Of a DNA stretch of 64,000 nt, positions 44,707 through 55,429 are shown one piece after another. The number at the start of each line of letters is the position of its first letter. Positions within the stretch are counted from its first letter, which is position 1. Source of the DNA: Rana temporaria (taxonomy: Eukaryota; Chordata; Amphibia; Anura; Ranidae); assembly GCF_905171775.1 (NCBI RefSeq), contig NC_053489.1, positions 146,779,642 to 146,843,641 on the forward strand. Direction: 5' to 3'. The notes beneath the pieces are model-generated. The model searched no databases. It saw nothing but the letters and a program-made list of their open reading frames with translations, and was not told the origin of the DNA. The position numbers and the translations under genes are program-made.

Positions 44707-46217
44707 AATAAATAAATAAATAGTGCAGCGCAAATAAATCTAAAATATATAAATAATCAAAAAAACATAATCAAAGTCCATAAAGTGCAAAGTGATAAAG
44801 GTGCTCCAAAAATACAATGGTGATAAAAAGTGCAGAAATCTTCATCAGATCTGTGACCCATAGGACAGGATAATCCTCCACCAAGGCTAATGGATGGCCT
44901 CTCACCTCAGCAATTCGACCTGTGGCTAGGTCAAAAAGCAATAATCATATCCTCCAAAATGGCAAGCAGCTTTCAGGGCTCAACTCCAAAAACGTCCACC
45001 AGATGGAACCAGCAAGCAATGTACAAATACTCCCATAGATCAATCAAAGGACCGAGAAAGTAAAAGGACACACTCTAAGTGTTCACTGCTTAAAAAGGTT
45101 TAATAATCGAAACACAAACAAAAGAAAAACACTCACATTGTAGTGCACTCTAAACCGAGTGCAAGGATACCAGCTTGTACCGCAGCTCGGAGGCCCGGTT
45201 CAGTACAGACAGCGTGTGATGGTCTCAGTGAGGCAAACGTGGGTGACGTTGTCGTAGCTCCTCCCCCTCGTACGCGTTACGTCCTCAATGTGGGCGGGAC
45301 TTCATCAGCGTGGGGCGGGGATCAACGCAGACGTCCCACAGCACTATATATACACTACGGTTGCCATAGCAGCACCAAAGGGGCCAATTGACTAGCGCCA
45401 TCTGGTGTTTGCAAAGCAACAAGCCAGGCAAAAGTACAAATCAAAAACCATATATTTAAAATTGCCTGAGAATAGCGCCATCTTGTGTATAAATACAAGA
45501 CTGAGGATACTAAAATCCACGCTGATGAAGTCCCGCCCACATTAAGGACGTAACACGTACGAGGGGGAGGAGCTACGACGACGTCACCCACGTTTGCCTC
45601 ACTGAGACCATCACACGCTGTCTGTACTGAACCGGGCCTCCGAGCTGCGGTACAAGCTGGTATCCTTGCACTCGGTTTAGAGTGCACTACAATGTGAGTG
45701 TTTTTCTTTTGTTTGTGTTTCGATTATTAAACCTTTTTAAGCAGTGAACACTTAGAGTGTGTCCTTTTACTTTCTCGGTCCTTTGATTGATCTATGGGAG
45801 TATTTGTACATTGCTTGCTGGTTCCATCTGGTGGACGTTTTTGGAGTTGAGCCCTGAAAGCTGCTTGCCATTTTGGAGGATATGATTATTGCTTTTTGAC
45901 CTAGCCACAGGTCGAATTGCTGAGGTGAGAGGCCATCCATTAGCCTTGGTGGAGGATTATCCTGTCCTATGGGTCACAGATCTGATGAAGATTTCTGCAC
46001 TTTTTATCACCATTGTATTTTTGGAGCACCTTTATCACTTTGCACTTTATGGACTTTGATTATGTTTTTTTGATTATTTATATATTTTAGATTTATTTGC
46101 GCTGCACTATTTATTTATTTATTCACATTGAGATATTTTTGGATTATATCTGCAGTGCTGGCTTGCAATTTAGTTTTAATTTTTATATATTTCCAGCGCT
46201 GAATCACTATTATTATA
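44707..46217 (+). mobile_element. Foldback element B: 608-bp inverted arms, right tail, 15-bp TSD
   Basis: The left arm (44707-45314) and right arm (45517-46124) are near-perfect reverse complements around a 202-bp loop. A unique 93-bp tail (46125-46217) follows the right arm. A perfect 15-bp duplication of Tc1 sequence, TTCCAGTAATCCATG, lies at 44692-44706 and 46218-46232. The outer arm end reads AGTGCAGCGCAAATAAAT. Arms contain a CG-rich stretch (CGTACGCGTTACGTCC). Paired frames at 45143-45391 and 45355-45687 are the two arms translated and are not genes. Confidence 0.95.
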
Positions 46218-46865
46218 TTCCAGTAATCCATGCCCTTAGTCTTCTTGTCTTCAACAAACTGTTTGCAGGCTTTCTTCTGCATCATCTTTAGAAAAGGCTT
46301 CCTTCTGGGACGGTAGCCATGCAGACCAATTTGATGCAGTGTGTGGTGTATGGTCTGAGCACTGACAGGCTGACCCCCCCCCCCCCACTCCTTCAATCTC
46401 TGCAGCAATGCTGGCAGCACTCATACATCTATTTCCCAAAGACAACCTCTAGATATGATGCTGAGCACATGCACTCAACTTCTTTGGTCAACCACGGCGA
46501 AGCCTGTTCTGAATGGAACCTGTCCTGTTAAATTGCTGTATGGTCTTGGCCACCATGCTGCAGCTCAGTTTCAGGGTCTTGGCAATCTTCTTATAGCCCA
46601 GGCCATATTTATGTAGAGCAACAATTCTTTTGTTCAGATGCTCTGAAAGTTATTTGCCATGTTGAATTTCCAGTGACCAGTATGAGAGAGTGAGAGTGAG
46701 AGCGATAACACCAAATTTAACACACCTACTCCCCATTCACTCCTAAGACCTTGTAACATTAATGAGTCACGTGACACCAGGGAGAAAAAAATGCTAAATG
46801 GGACCAATTTGGCCATTTTTACTTAGGGGTGTACTCACTTTTGTTACCAGCGGTTTAGACATTAA

Positions 46866-47368
46866 AGCGGGGGTTCACCCTGTTAAAAAAAAATATATGT
46901 TTTTTTTTATTATTCCATTACTTTCGGCATCGTAGTGCGAGCTACGGTATGCCGGTCCTAAATTTTTAATCCCCGTACTCACTGTGCTATCGTTGATTGA
47001 AGAATCCGGGGAATGGGTGTTCCTATGGTGAGAGAAGGTGATTGACGGCCGGCCCTGGCACGTCACGCTTCTCCGGAAATAGCCGAAATAGGCTTGGCTA
47101 TTCACGGCGCCTGCGCATAGCCTGTGCGCAGGCGCTGTGAATAGCCGAGACCTACTCCGGCTGTCTTCGGGGAGCGTGACGTGCCAGAGCCGGCCGTCAA
47201 TCATCCTCCCTCTCCATAGGCACGCCCATTCCCCGCGGGAGTCGGATTCTTCAATCAACAATAGCACAGTGAGTACGGGGATTAAAAATTTAAGACCGGC
47301 ATACCGTAGCTCGCGCTACGATGCCGAAAGTAATGGAATAATGAGGTGAAGGAGGGTGAACTACCGCT
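46866..47368. mobile_element. Palindromic TTAA MITE, 503 bp
   Basis: TTAA at 46862-46865 and 47369-47372 flanks a nearly complete hairpin. AGCGGGGGTTCACCC pairs with GGGTGAACTACCGCT, ATTCCATTACTTTCGGCATC with its complement near 47318-47338, and CCGGCCGTCAATC with GATTGACGGCCGG. It is inserted in Tc1 sequence (GACATTAATGGC restored on removal). Confidence 0.93.
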
Positions 47369-47545
47369 TTAATGGCTGTGTATTGAGTTATTTTGGGGGA
47401 CCAGAAAATTTACACTGTTAAACAAGCTGTACACTCACTACTTCACACTGTAACAAAGTGTAATTTCTTCAGTGTTGTCACATGAAAAGATATAATAAAA
47501 TATTTTTACAAAAATGTGTATTCACTTATATATATATAAGATACT

Positions 47546-48562
47546 TTATATATGGTGTGGTACTTATGAAAAAGTTGTAAAATAAATGTGATCTCATATA
47601 TAATATAATATAATATAAAAGTAGAGGGAGGGGGTACATGTACTGTATACAAACAATTCACAGTGTTCACCACCATCAGTCCAATGCACTTGCCAGACCA
47701 GATGGCTGCACATCATGTGAACAGCAAATGGGCACAATGGCAGGTCTCCTCAGTTCACCCCTCAAGAGAGGTCCCTTTAAGGAAATTTTCTTAATGTAGC
47801 ATCGACCAGAAATGGTGTCACTTACCAACTCTCAGGCAGATGGCTGGACTGTATGGAACAATTGCTTACCCAGCAGTGTAGCAGTGGCGGTGCGTCCATA
47901 GAGGGTGCCGGAGCGCCGCCCCCTCTCGCTCTCGCACCGCCACTGTATATAATACATAGATTCATGCATTGCATGAATCTTTTTTTGGAGGTGCAGTCAC
48001 TGTAGATATGAGGGGAAGATCTGAAATGAGGGGAAGCTCTGCTGATTTTATCATCCGAACATGTACAAGCAAAAATGCTGTTTTTAATTTTCCTTGCATG
48101 TTCCCGTCAGATCTACAGCGACTGCACTTTCAAGTGCACTTCCAAGTGCACTTGCAGTGCACTTGTAGTGCAAAGTGGATTTGCCTTTAGTAAATGACCC
48201 CCATTGTGTCAATACAGGCTTTGCAGCAGCTGATCCATTACGCTGTCAGTGGTGAGCACAAGAATCTCTACACATCTCCATACATTTGGAGACAGAGATC
48301 TCCCTAATTATTTCCTCTTCTGGTCCAATGTGTTTAGCCTATTGTGTTGAGTTTTTTTTCTATTGTCCAAATATTCTTTAACTTTTCTGGTTGAATGTTC
48401 TTAAGGCTTATTTTATCTTAGGATCGAATGGTAGGGAATGTTACATTCACACTGTCAAAGGCAATAAATAGTAACTGACAACATTATGGTTAATATTAAT
48501 TTATTTTGCATGAATGCTAAGATATTCATGAAGCAAGTTATTTTAGCATAGACCCCTTAAAG
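47546..48562. other. No gene; short CAGTGGCGGTGC palindrome
   Basis: Mostly AT-rich. 47882-47945 is a 64-bp unit with ends CAGTGGCGGTGC / GCACCGCCACTG, probably an internally deleted hAT-type MITE without a visible TSD. At 48127-48175 the decamer CAAGTGCACT repeats. Nothing else is recognised. Confidence 0.55.
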
Positions 48563-49049
48563 TTCGGCCGGGTACTAACGAGCAAACATGTACGATGAAA
48601 CCGGTCCGTCGGACCGTTTTCACCGTACATGTCTGCCAGAGGGCTTCTGTACGATGGCTGTACTAACCATCGTACAGAAGTCCGCGCGTAAACAATACGC
48701 GGGGCGTGTCCGCGTCGTCGCCGCGACGATGACGCGGCGACGTGGGCGGGCCTGCCATTTAAAGGCTTCCACGCATGCGTCGAAGTCATTTGACGCATGT
48801 GAGGGACGGTGGGCGCTCGGACATGTACGGTAGGTCTGTACTGACGACCGTACATGTCCGAGCGGGCAGGATTCCAGCGGACGGTTTTAAAACACGTCCA
48901 GGAATATTTGTCTGCTGGGAAAAGGCCCGGCGGGCAAATGTTTGCTGGAATTCGGCCCGCTCGCGCCTACACACGACCGAACATGTATGCTGAAACTGGT
49001 CCGCGGACCAGTTTCAACATACATGTTTGGTCGTGTGTACGGGGCCGAA
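48563..49049. mobile_element. MITE of the GTACACACGAC family, palindromic ends
   Basis: TTCGGCCGGGTACTAACGAG pairs with TCGTGTGTACGGGGCCGAA, and the adjoining hairpins AACATGTACGATGAAACCGG and GGACCGGTTTCA-like arms are strong. The interior has CGCGTCGTCGCCGCGACGAT. Non-coding. Confidence 0.8.
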
Positions 49050-49164
49050 AACCAATAAATTTTTATCCTTAAGTTCGGATAGAGTAGGGAAAGGTTAGAC
49101 TTTTCATTTTTCCTGTTTGTGTCTCACTGAGGGGTTTCTCTGCAAATTCAACAGGAAGTGAGAG

Positions 49165-49275
49165 TAAGCCTAGGTTCACACTGCTGCGAATTCAAAATCG
49201 CGGTAAAATGCGCGATTTTACCGCGATTTCGCGGCCACGATTTTGCCGCGATTTTGCCGCGATTTGCCGCGATTT
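49165..49275. repeat. CG-rich GCCGCGATTT tandem repeat
   Basis: Preceded by CCTAGGTTCACACTGCTGCG. Words GCGATTTTACCGCGATTT and GCCGCGATTT repeat several times. It probably is one end of another dispersed repeat; no partner end was seen. Confidence 0.6.
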
Positions 49276-49548
49276 CGGCCGCAATTTAATGTAAAACATT
49301 AGAAATTAACATTATAGAAAACATATTTACTTATGATATTTATTCCCAGAAAAGGGGACCAACATTTTTTTTTAAGTATTTAACTGCAAAATTATTTAAG
49401 GAAGTATAACTTATCAACTGGAAAACAGTTGGGGTTCATAGATTTTTCTTTATATTTTAACCACTGTGGCCACAAAAACAAGAGAGAGCGCCACATGTAG
49501 CCCACACACACTAGTGTCAGGTTACCTGAGGCCAGGTGACGGATGCAC

Positions 49549-50380
49549 ACTGTTGGAGTCAGGAGTGCACCGCTAATGTAGTGGGCCCTATGGCTGACTG
49601 CTGCAGTTGGAGCTCTGGGTGGCTAAGGAAAGTGGGTCCACTGGAGCACCAACACAAAACCCCCATGGGAGCTGGTTCATAAGATTCCCCAGGGTGCAGA
49701 GTCTAATGCCCCATGCACACTATCAGTTTTCCTGCAGGTTTTTCTCTTCAGGTTTACCAAAACCATCTAATATGAGGTCAAACCTCAAGAGTTTCAATTT
49801 GTATTCAATCAGGCAGGCCCTTGCACTACATGGTTTTGGTAAACCTGAAGAGAAAAACCTGCAGGAAAACTGATAGTGTGTATGAGGCTTCAGAGCCAGC
49901 AGGTTTTCACCAGAGCCTCTAGTAGTGAGGATGGACTGTGCTGCAACTGGCTCCAGTTCGTGGCCCCAGGGTCTACCAGCTCATGCTCACGGTAGTCTAC
50001 GGGAGGATAGAGAGGAAGCAGCATTCCAGGACAACAAGTGATAGTCAGGAGATAAGCCAAAGGTCGGGGCAACTAGCAGACAAGGATTAGACAAAGAACA
50101 CGCCAAAGGTTAGGGTAACAAGCAGGCAGGGATAGTCAAAGTACAAGCCAAGATCGGTGAACAGAAACAGACGTAGAGCACACGGCAATTAACACAAAGG
50201 AAGCCAAACACACAATATTGATCAGCAAAGCTTGGTTTGCAGTACACAGGTTGATATAGTGTTCCTATTTAGAGGCTGGGGTGGAGCCATGCTTGATGGA
50301 AGATTAGTTAAGGATACAGGTGAACAGCAACTGGCCACTAAGCTGAACACGACAGAAAGGTGAGCAAACAGACATGAACA
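49549..50380. repeat. Possible LTR-type repeat interrupted by a MITE
   Basis: From TGTTGGAGTCAGGAGTGCAC to about 50380 the text has repeated short phrases (AGCCAAAGGTCGGGGCAACT, GCCAAAGGTTAGGGTAACAA, AAGCCAAGATCGG) of a sort I recall from frog LTRs. No protein-coding interior, primer-binding site or paired copy is visible. A MITE occupies 49706-49890. The class is uncertain. Confidence 0.35.
49706..49890. mobile_element. Palindromic MITE of the GCACAC-terminal group
   Basis: ATGCCCCATGCACACTATCA and TGATAGTGTGTATGAGGCTT are inverted. The next block, TTTCCTGCAGGTTTTTCTCT, pairs with AGAGAAAAACCTGCAGGAAA, so almost the whole element is a hairpin. Confidence 0.8.
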
Positions 50381-50763
50381 CTACTGCAGAGTCATGACAA
50401 CTAAATGTGGAGGTTGTCCAAAAAAGTTGAAGGTAGGAAAAAGAATAGATGCATTGGGAGAGATTCGACTGAATGTAGTAGAAGCTATGAAACAATATAA
50501 AAAGTAAAGGGGTAAATAAAATGTGTAATAATGTGTATTTGTCAGGTTGCACAAAGTCCAAGAGGGGATCAAAAAACCTACAATTGAAGTTTGTGAAGAA
50601 TATTATCTGCCACTATACAGAATGTGGTTGCACTCAATGCCATATGGGGTGGTCTAGAGATTTCTGCAATGTGTGATGATTGGATATAGTGGATTGTTTG
50701 GTCACTGACAGAATAAATGATGAATTTAAAACACTACCAGAATTTCATTGATGATGTCCTTTA
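50381..50763. other. No gene recognised
   Basis: Non-coding sequence leading to the LINE fragment; part may be degraded LINE. Confidence 0.35.
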
Positions 50764-51306
50764 GATTGCCTCTATATCCCGCACCATCTGCTGCGCCTAC
50801 TACGTATACTCACTCCCTTTTATCCCAAAAGAAGACATAGCAGTCGTGGTGGGAACAATTATCAACTCCAGACTTGACTATGCAAATGCCCTCTATCTCG
50901 GACTCCCTAAATACCAAATCACTTGTCTGCAAGTCGTTCAAAATATAGCCGCTCGACTTGTTACTGGGAAAAAACCATGGGAATCAATCTCACCTTCACT
51001 GAGATCCCTTCATTTGTTGCCTGTAAAAGACAGAATCACCTTCAAGGCACTCTGTCTAACGCATAAGTGTGTTCAAGGAAATGCCCTCCAATATCTATGC
51101 GATAAACTAAAAGCTCACAACCCCAATCGCGTTCTGCGATCCACCAACCAAAATCTACTCCAGATACCCAAAGCCAGATACAAGTCCAAAGGAGAAGAAG
51201 ATATGCAGTCCAAGGACCTAGACTATGGAACGCTCTACCAATCAGCATCCGACTGGAGGTGAACTACTTGGCCTTCAGAAGAAAAATCAAAACCCATCTC
51301 TTCTGA
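50764..51306 (+). pseudogene. CR1/L2-clade LINE ORF2 C-terminal fragment
   Basis: The frame from about 50766 reads the post-RT thumb typical of CR1/L2-like LINEs: INSRLDYANALYLGLP, LQVVQNIAARLVTGKK, SLHLLPVKDRITFKALCLT and a serine- and arginine-rich RVLRSTNQNLL. A frameshift around 51200 moves to the frame with PRLWNALPISIRLE and FRRKIKTHLF, then stop at 51304-51306. The usual C-terminal order is therefore complete. Endonuclease and catalytic RT are absent. It is distinct from the L1/Tx1 copies elsewhere in the window. Confidence 0.88.
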
Positions 51307-52186
51307 GGGAAAAAAAGTTTACTCAATTCAGTTCACATGTGTTGCACTATATAAGTTTCTCACTCACTCATAACCAATGAATATCTATCTTCTGAACATT
51401 CAAATAACCAGTATCTAGTTTTAAATACAGACACGTCAGAAAGCTTAACCCTTTGTTTCTTTTGGGGATCAAACACCCAACTCCACAAAACACTAGATTG
51501 ACATGGCTGCTACACATAAAAGAGGGATTACTCATTTATTCCACACCATATAATACACACAATAAAAAGCATATTCATTCTAGACAAATGCCATAACATT
51601 CCTTTAATAGCCTAGTTTGTTAACAGGAAAAGGGGCCTTGATTTATGGATTGGTTTATGATTAATGTGAAAGCAGCAGCAAACAAGGAAACACTTAGATA
51701 AGTTCATTAACATTGTGACTTTGATATTTCAATGTAGTTTCCCTTTGCTATTTTATAGATCTTAAATCAATCATATTACACTGTAAAAGGCATCTCGTGT
51801 TTCCATTTGATTGCTTTCACAACATTTACATGACAACAATAAATGTTACACTATTAAAGTATCTGCCATTCTGCACTGTTTAATAGATGAAGTAAAAAGA
51901 AGAGACATATAATGTATTAGGAGTTATTATTTAAAAACTATATATATATTATAGTCTGATTCATTTCAAAAAACATAAAACCAACTTTATATCATGGGGA
52001 TTTTAAAAAGTGTACTGCAAATTAATCTTGTTCTTATCAGTAACTCATAAGACTATGATAAGACTTAAAAAGGGAATTGTAAATGAGCAAACATTTCAAA
52101 ATGAAAATACCAAATCATCATGATCTGAGGATTAATTTCTTTCAATTATGTGAACTAAATGTCTGTCATGGATATGCAATAGCTGT
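51307..52186. other. No gene recognised
   Basis: AT-rich. I see no terminal repeats, TSDs or convincing frames. Confidence 0.4.
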
Positions 52187-52838
52187 CATGGATGCAATAG
52201 CCGGGCAGCTTACCTGTGTTTCCATCTGTTCAGTAAGAGGCCTAACTCTGTTCTGGTTCCCTTTTTATCACTTCCTCTTCCTGTATGGTCCCACCCAGGC
52301 CAGCCCAGGAAGTCTTTATTAACTGTCGCTCTACAGGTCTGCAGTGCTGTTCAACAGTGTAGTTTGCTAGTTCCTGTTTGCAGAGTGCTACGATCATCTT
52401 TACGTGTACCGTTTTGGCTTGTTCCTTAATTCTGCTGTTTGCCTGTGCCCCTGACCATTTGCCTGTCCCACGGTTATCCTTGTCTGCCTGTGCCCCTGAC
52501 CATTTGCCTGTCCCACGGTTATCCTTGTCTGCCTGTTGCCCTGACCTCGGCCTGCCCATCACCACTGTTTGTCCTGCTGGCTGCTTCCCCTTTCTCCCTG
52601 CGGAGTGTGACCTAGGGAATCTCGGGGATGCGACCTGGACCCAGTTGCGGCGAAGACCATCCTTACCATCAAAGGCTCTGGTGAGTACAAAACTGGGTCT
52701 TAGACTCCGCGCCCTGGGTGATCTTGGGTTATGCTTCCTCTCTGCTAGCAGTAGTCGGCTATAGGGTTCACTTCCCTGTGGTGCATCCCTGACCCCAACG
52801 GGGTGCACTTGTCACCTGGCCACGGGTGACCCGACAAT
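52187..52838. repeat. Possible solo LTR-like repeat with a 45-bp duplication
   Basis: It begins TGTCATGGATGCAATAGCC and ends GGGTGACCCGACA, so it has the TG...CA form of an LTR. The phrase GCCTGTGCCCCTGACCATTT is duplicated in tandem (about 52442-52532). GCGGCGAAGACCATCCTTAC resembles text I recall in frog repeats. No matching 5-bp duplication was found. Confidence 0.35.
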
Positions 52839-52904
52839 GTCCTTTCTCCACTCTCTGTGTAAATTTAGGCAATCTAGGTTAAAGCAGAGCATTTCAAAGT
52901 CTCA

Positions 52905-53353
52905 AGCCCTGTACACACGAGCCAGAATCTCGTCAGGAAAAAAACTTTTTTTTTCCTGACGAGATTCTTGGCAAGAATCTCTTGCCGCCCGAGTGTACAG
53001 AATGGCAAGAATGCAGTGATGTCATTGCGTACGACGAGCATGAACTCGTCACATTTGATGCCGTCACCACCATCTTGATGCACCCTACCTATGCCTAGGA
53101 AGTCATTTCGAGCATGCGCGGGTTTCCACGGCGACAGGTAACACTCTCTGGTTTCTCGGCAGGTAAACAATGCCGAGAATCACGATGAGAAAATAGAGAG
53201 CAGGTTCTCTATTTTTCACGTTGAGATTTTGGGCAGTTTTCTTGACGAGAAACCTGAAAGCCTTGAAAACCAGAAAATTTACTCGGCAAAGAAAGCTCTG
53301 CCAGCAATTTTCTTGCTGGTTCTTGCTAAGTAAACCATGCGTGTGTACGAGGC
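52905..53353. mobile_element. MITE of the GTACACACGA family
   Basis: AGCCCTGTACACACGAGCCA pairs with GCGTGTGTACGAGGCTT. Subterminal CTCGTCAGGAAAAAAACTTT folds on itself. It shares GCATGCGCGGGTTTCCACGG (inverted) and CTCGGCA-type hairpins with 35475-35860. Confidence 0.78.
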
Positions 53354-54069
53354 TTCATTGTCACCTCTCTCAGGCACTGCCTAAAATGCAACACTGGAAA
53401 CAGCTCTTGCAGATTTTTTGTTGAGTCCTGTATCAGTTCAGCTAGCTGCGGATATCCTTAGGTTACTTGCCATTTTTGCAGTTTTCAGCGAGGTGAACAT
53501 AGATTTTGCAGAAGCTGCAGTGACATTGAATTGCATGGTGCAGTTCCCCTTTTCACGGTTTGTTTGGCTACTTTGTATTTCAGATTTATACAAGATTGAA
53601 TTAGCAGAGGAAACAAACATTTTAAATTATTATGTATGGGCAGAAGTCTGCAGTACACAATATTAAAAGCACGCACAGCTGGGAGTAAAAAAATACATAT
53701 TGCAAGGTAATAGGAATGCAGATTTCATAGATTGCACTGCTATAATTTGCTCCCAAAAATAAATCTTAATTCACAATTATGTTCAAACATGAGCTAAACT
53801 CAACAGAATCCCATGACCCTCAACTTCAGGTATATGGATTGGGTTTACAGTTTACACGTGTTGCCAAGTAATCCAGAGGATGTCAGAGGTTAATGAATTT
53901 CAAACTTTTGGCCAAAAAGTTTTGCAGGTTCACAACCAGAAATAAGCAACAACCTATCATTTAGTGAACAGCCTTGGGACTGATAGGGCAATCATTTGGA
54001 GGAAAGGATAACCCAAAAACGGTGAGCTCACAGAAGCCATAGTGTCAGTGTGTCTTGAACCTGTTAGGA
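53354..54069. other. No gene recognised
   Basis: Non-coding sequence with short frames only. Confidence 0.4.
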
Positions 54070-54297
54070 CGACGAAGATATTTGCCAGCACACCATGGAA
54101 CGACATAAATAGTGTCCAAATTAATATTTTTTTTACATAATCACAACACAAGGAGAGTGCAAACTTTTGGAGTCACGCAGGACCCCTTCGTCAGGCATGC
54201 CTGAAACGTTGCACTCTCCTTGTATTGTGATCATGCAATAAACTATCCGTTTGGACGCTGTTTATGTCGTTCCATGATGTGCTGGCAAATATCTTCA
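54070..54297. repeat. Hairpin repeat with ~88-bp arms
   Basis: GAAGATATTTGCCAGCACAC at 54070 pairs with GTGCTGGCAAATATCTTC ending at about 54296. Arms include CATGGAACGACATAAA / TTTATGTCGTTCCATG and AAGGAGAGTGCAA / TTGCACTCTCCTT. The loop has CTTCGTCAGGCATGCCTGAA. It may be a smaller relative of the foldback elements, but no TSD was found. Confidence 0.7.
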
Positions 54298-54445
54298 TTG
54301 TGACTTAAACTAGTATCCAGCTGGTTGTTGCTGCAGCACTAGGGTGACCAAGTGTCCCCGGGAAAATCCCGCATTTTGCAGGTCTGTCCCGGGCACCTTC
54401 ATACCAGGACAATACAGTGTCCTGGAATAAAACTGACACAGCCAC

Positions 54446-55019
54446 CCCCCAGAGCTGATCCGATGCCCCCAAAAAAGTTCCGTCGGAAGGAATTGGAGGG
54501 AAGACATCGCTGGAAGAGGCAGCAGAGGAGAGTCGTTTGCTCTGGCTGGTGTGTTTGGAGACAATCTTTTAAAGGCCCTGGCTGGGTTTGGCCACAAGCA
54601 TTCTATTGTTATATATCTGGTAAGAGTCCCCCCTATATGGTGATATCTATCGGTGGCGGCTTTCCCTTGGTGTGCTTATCATTCGTTTCATCCGCGGTAC
54701 ATCACCATATGCTGTATATTTATTTATTTTCATGCTCCCTGGATCTCGTATCTATCCATACAATTGGAGGAATACCATCCGGACTATCAGTGGCAGTTTC
54801 TGATAAAGACCCTTGCTGGGGGTTTCCAGCTGCAAGCCTTGTTTGCTTGCCCTTCTGGTAAGCGCATAGACATTCATTCATCTATTGCACTGGTGGAGGA
54901 TTTTTGTTTGCCAGTCACGTTTACACTTTTATTCATCAATTCACTCACCGGATTTGAACTTTCACTACATTTTTTCATTTTTGGTTCTTTGGACACTTAT
55001 GGATAATATAATACACAAT
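54446..55019. other. No gene recognised
   Basis: Sequence left of the Harbinger insertion. Frames such as 54352-54861 have no recognisable domain. Confidence 0.4.
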
Positions 55020-55429
55020 GGGCCAGATTCAAGAAGCACTTGCGCCCGCGCAACCATAGGTTGCGCGGCGCAAGGGCTTACTTGCTCCGGTGTAACGAGT
55101 GCTCCTGATTCAGGAACCTCGTTACACCGACTGCAGCCTAGGATGTGACAGACATAAGCCTCCTTATGTCTTCACATCCCAGGCTGCATTCTTGCGTTGG
55201 CCGCTAGGGGGCGCGGCCATTGTGATCGGCGTATAGTATGCAAATTGCATACTACCACCGATTCACAAAAGTTGCGCGGGCCCTGCGCACGCAAGGTACG
55301 GAGTTTCCGTACGGCTACTTTAGCATAAGGCTGCTCCTGCTAATAGCAGGCGCAACCAATGCTAAAGTATAGCTGCGCTTCCCGCTCGTGAAATTTAAAT
55401 TTCACGTCGTTTACGTAAGTGAACCGTGA

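Larger units (their letters stand above)
43287..46660 (-). pseudogene. Tc1 transposase, split into three pieces
   Basis: A DD34E transposase remnant read on the minus strand. The N-terminal piece (46660-46233) has the helix-turn-helix HLNKRIVALHKYGLGYKKIA, with a frameshift after the likely ATG at 46660 and further stops. The middle piece (44691-44510) includes VNHGGGSVM. The C-terminal piece (43676-43287) has NDPKQTS, with the second catalytic D, and SPDLNSIEHLWG, with the E. The pieces are separated by a foldback element and a TTAA MITE. The enzyme is non-functional from frameshifts as well as insertions. Confidence 0.9.
43236..47545 (-). mobile_element. Tc1-type transposon carrying three later insertions
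   Basis: Terminal and subterminal AGTGAGTACACTCCTAAGTG at the left matches inverted sequence at 46823-46848. The outer right terminal region (47373-47545, GAGTTATTTTGGGGGACCAG and following) matches Tc1 sequence I recognise. Insertions: TTAA MITE (43679-44505), foldback B (44707-46217) and palindromic TTAA MITE (46866-47368). Each has a duplicated target, so removing them restores about 1.45 kb of continuous Tc1. Confidence 0.9.

Noticed and set aside
45143..45687. Two similar frames MHSKPSARIPACTAARR on opposite strands
   Set aside because: They are the two arms of foldback B read in the same sense. The repetition reflects the inverted repeat, not a gene pair.
47520..47620. Possible SINE or tRNA-like gene near TATATA-rich DNA, and elsewhere
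   Set aside because: I could not find paired A and B boxes or a cloverleaf anywhere in the window.
53221..53666. Frames at 53221-53424 and 53418-53666 as possible exons
   Set aside because: The first is MITE sequence. The second has no domain, splice context or codon signal that I can support.
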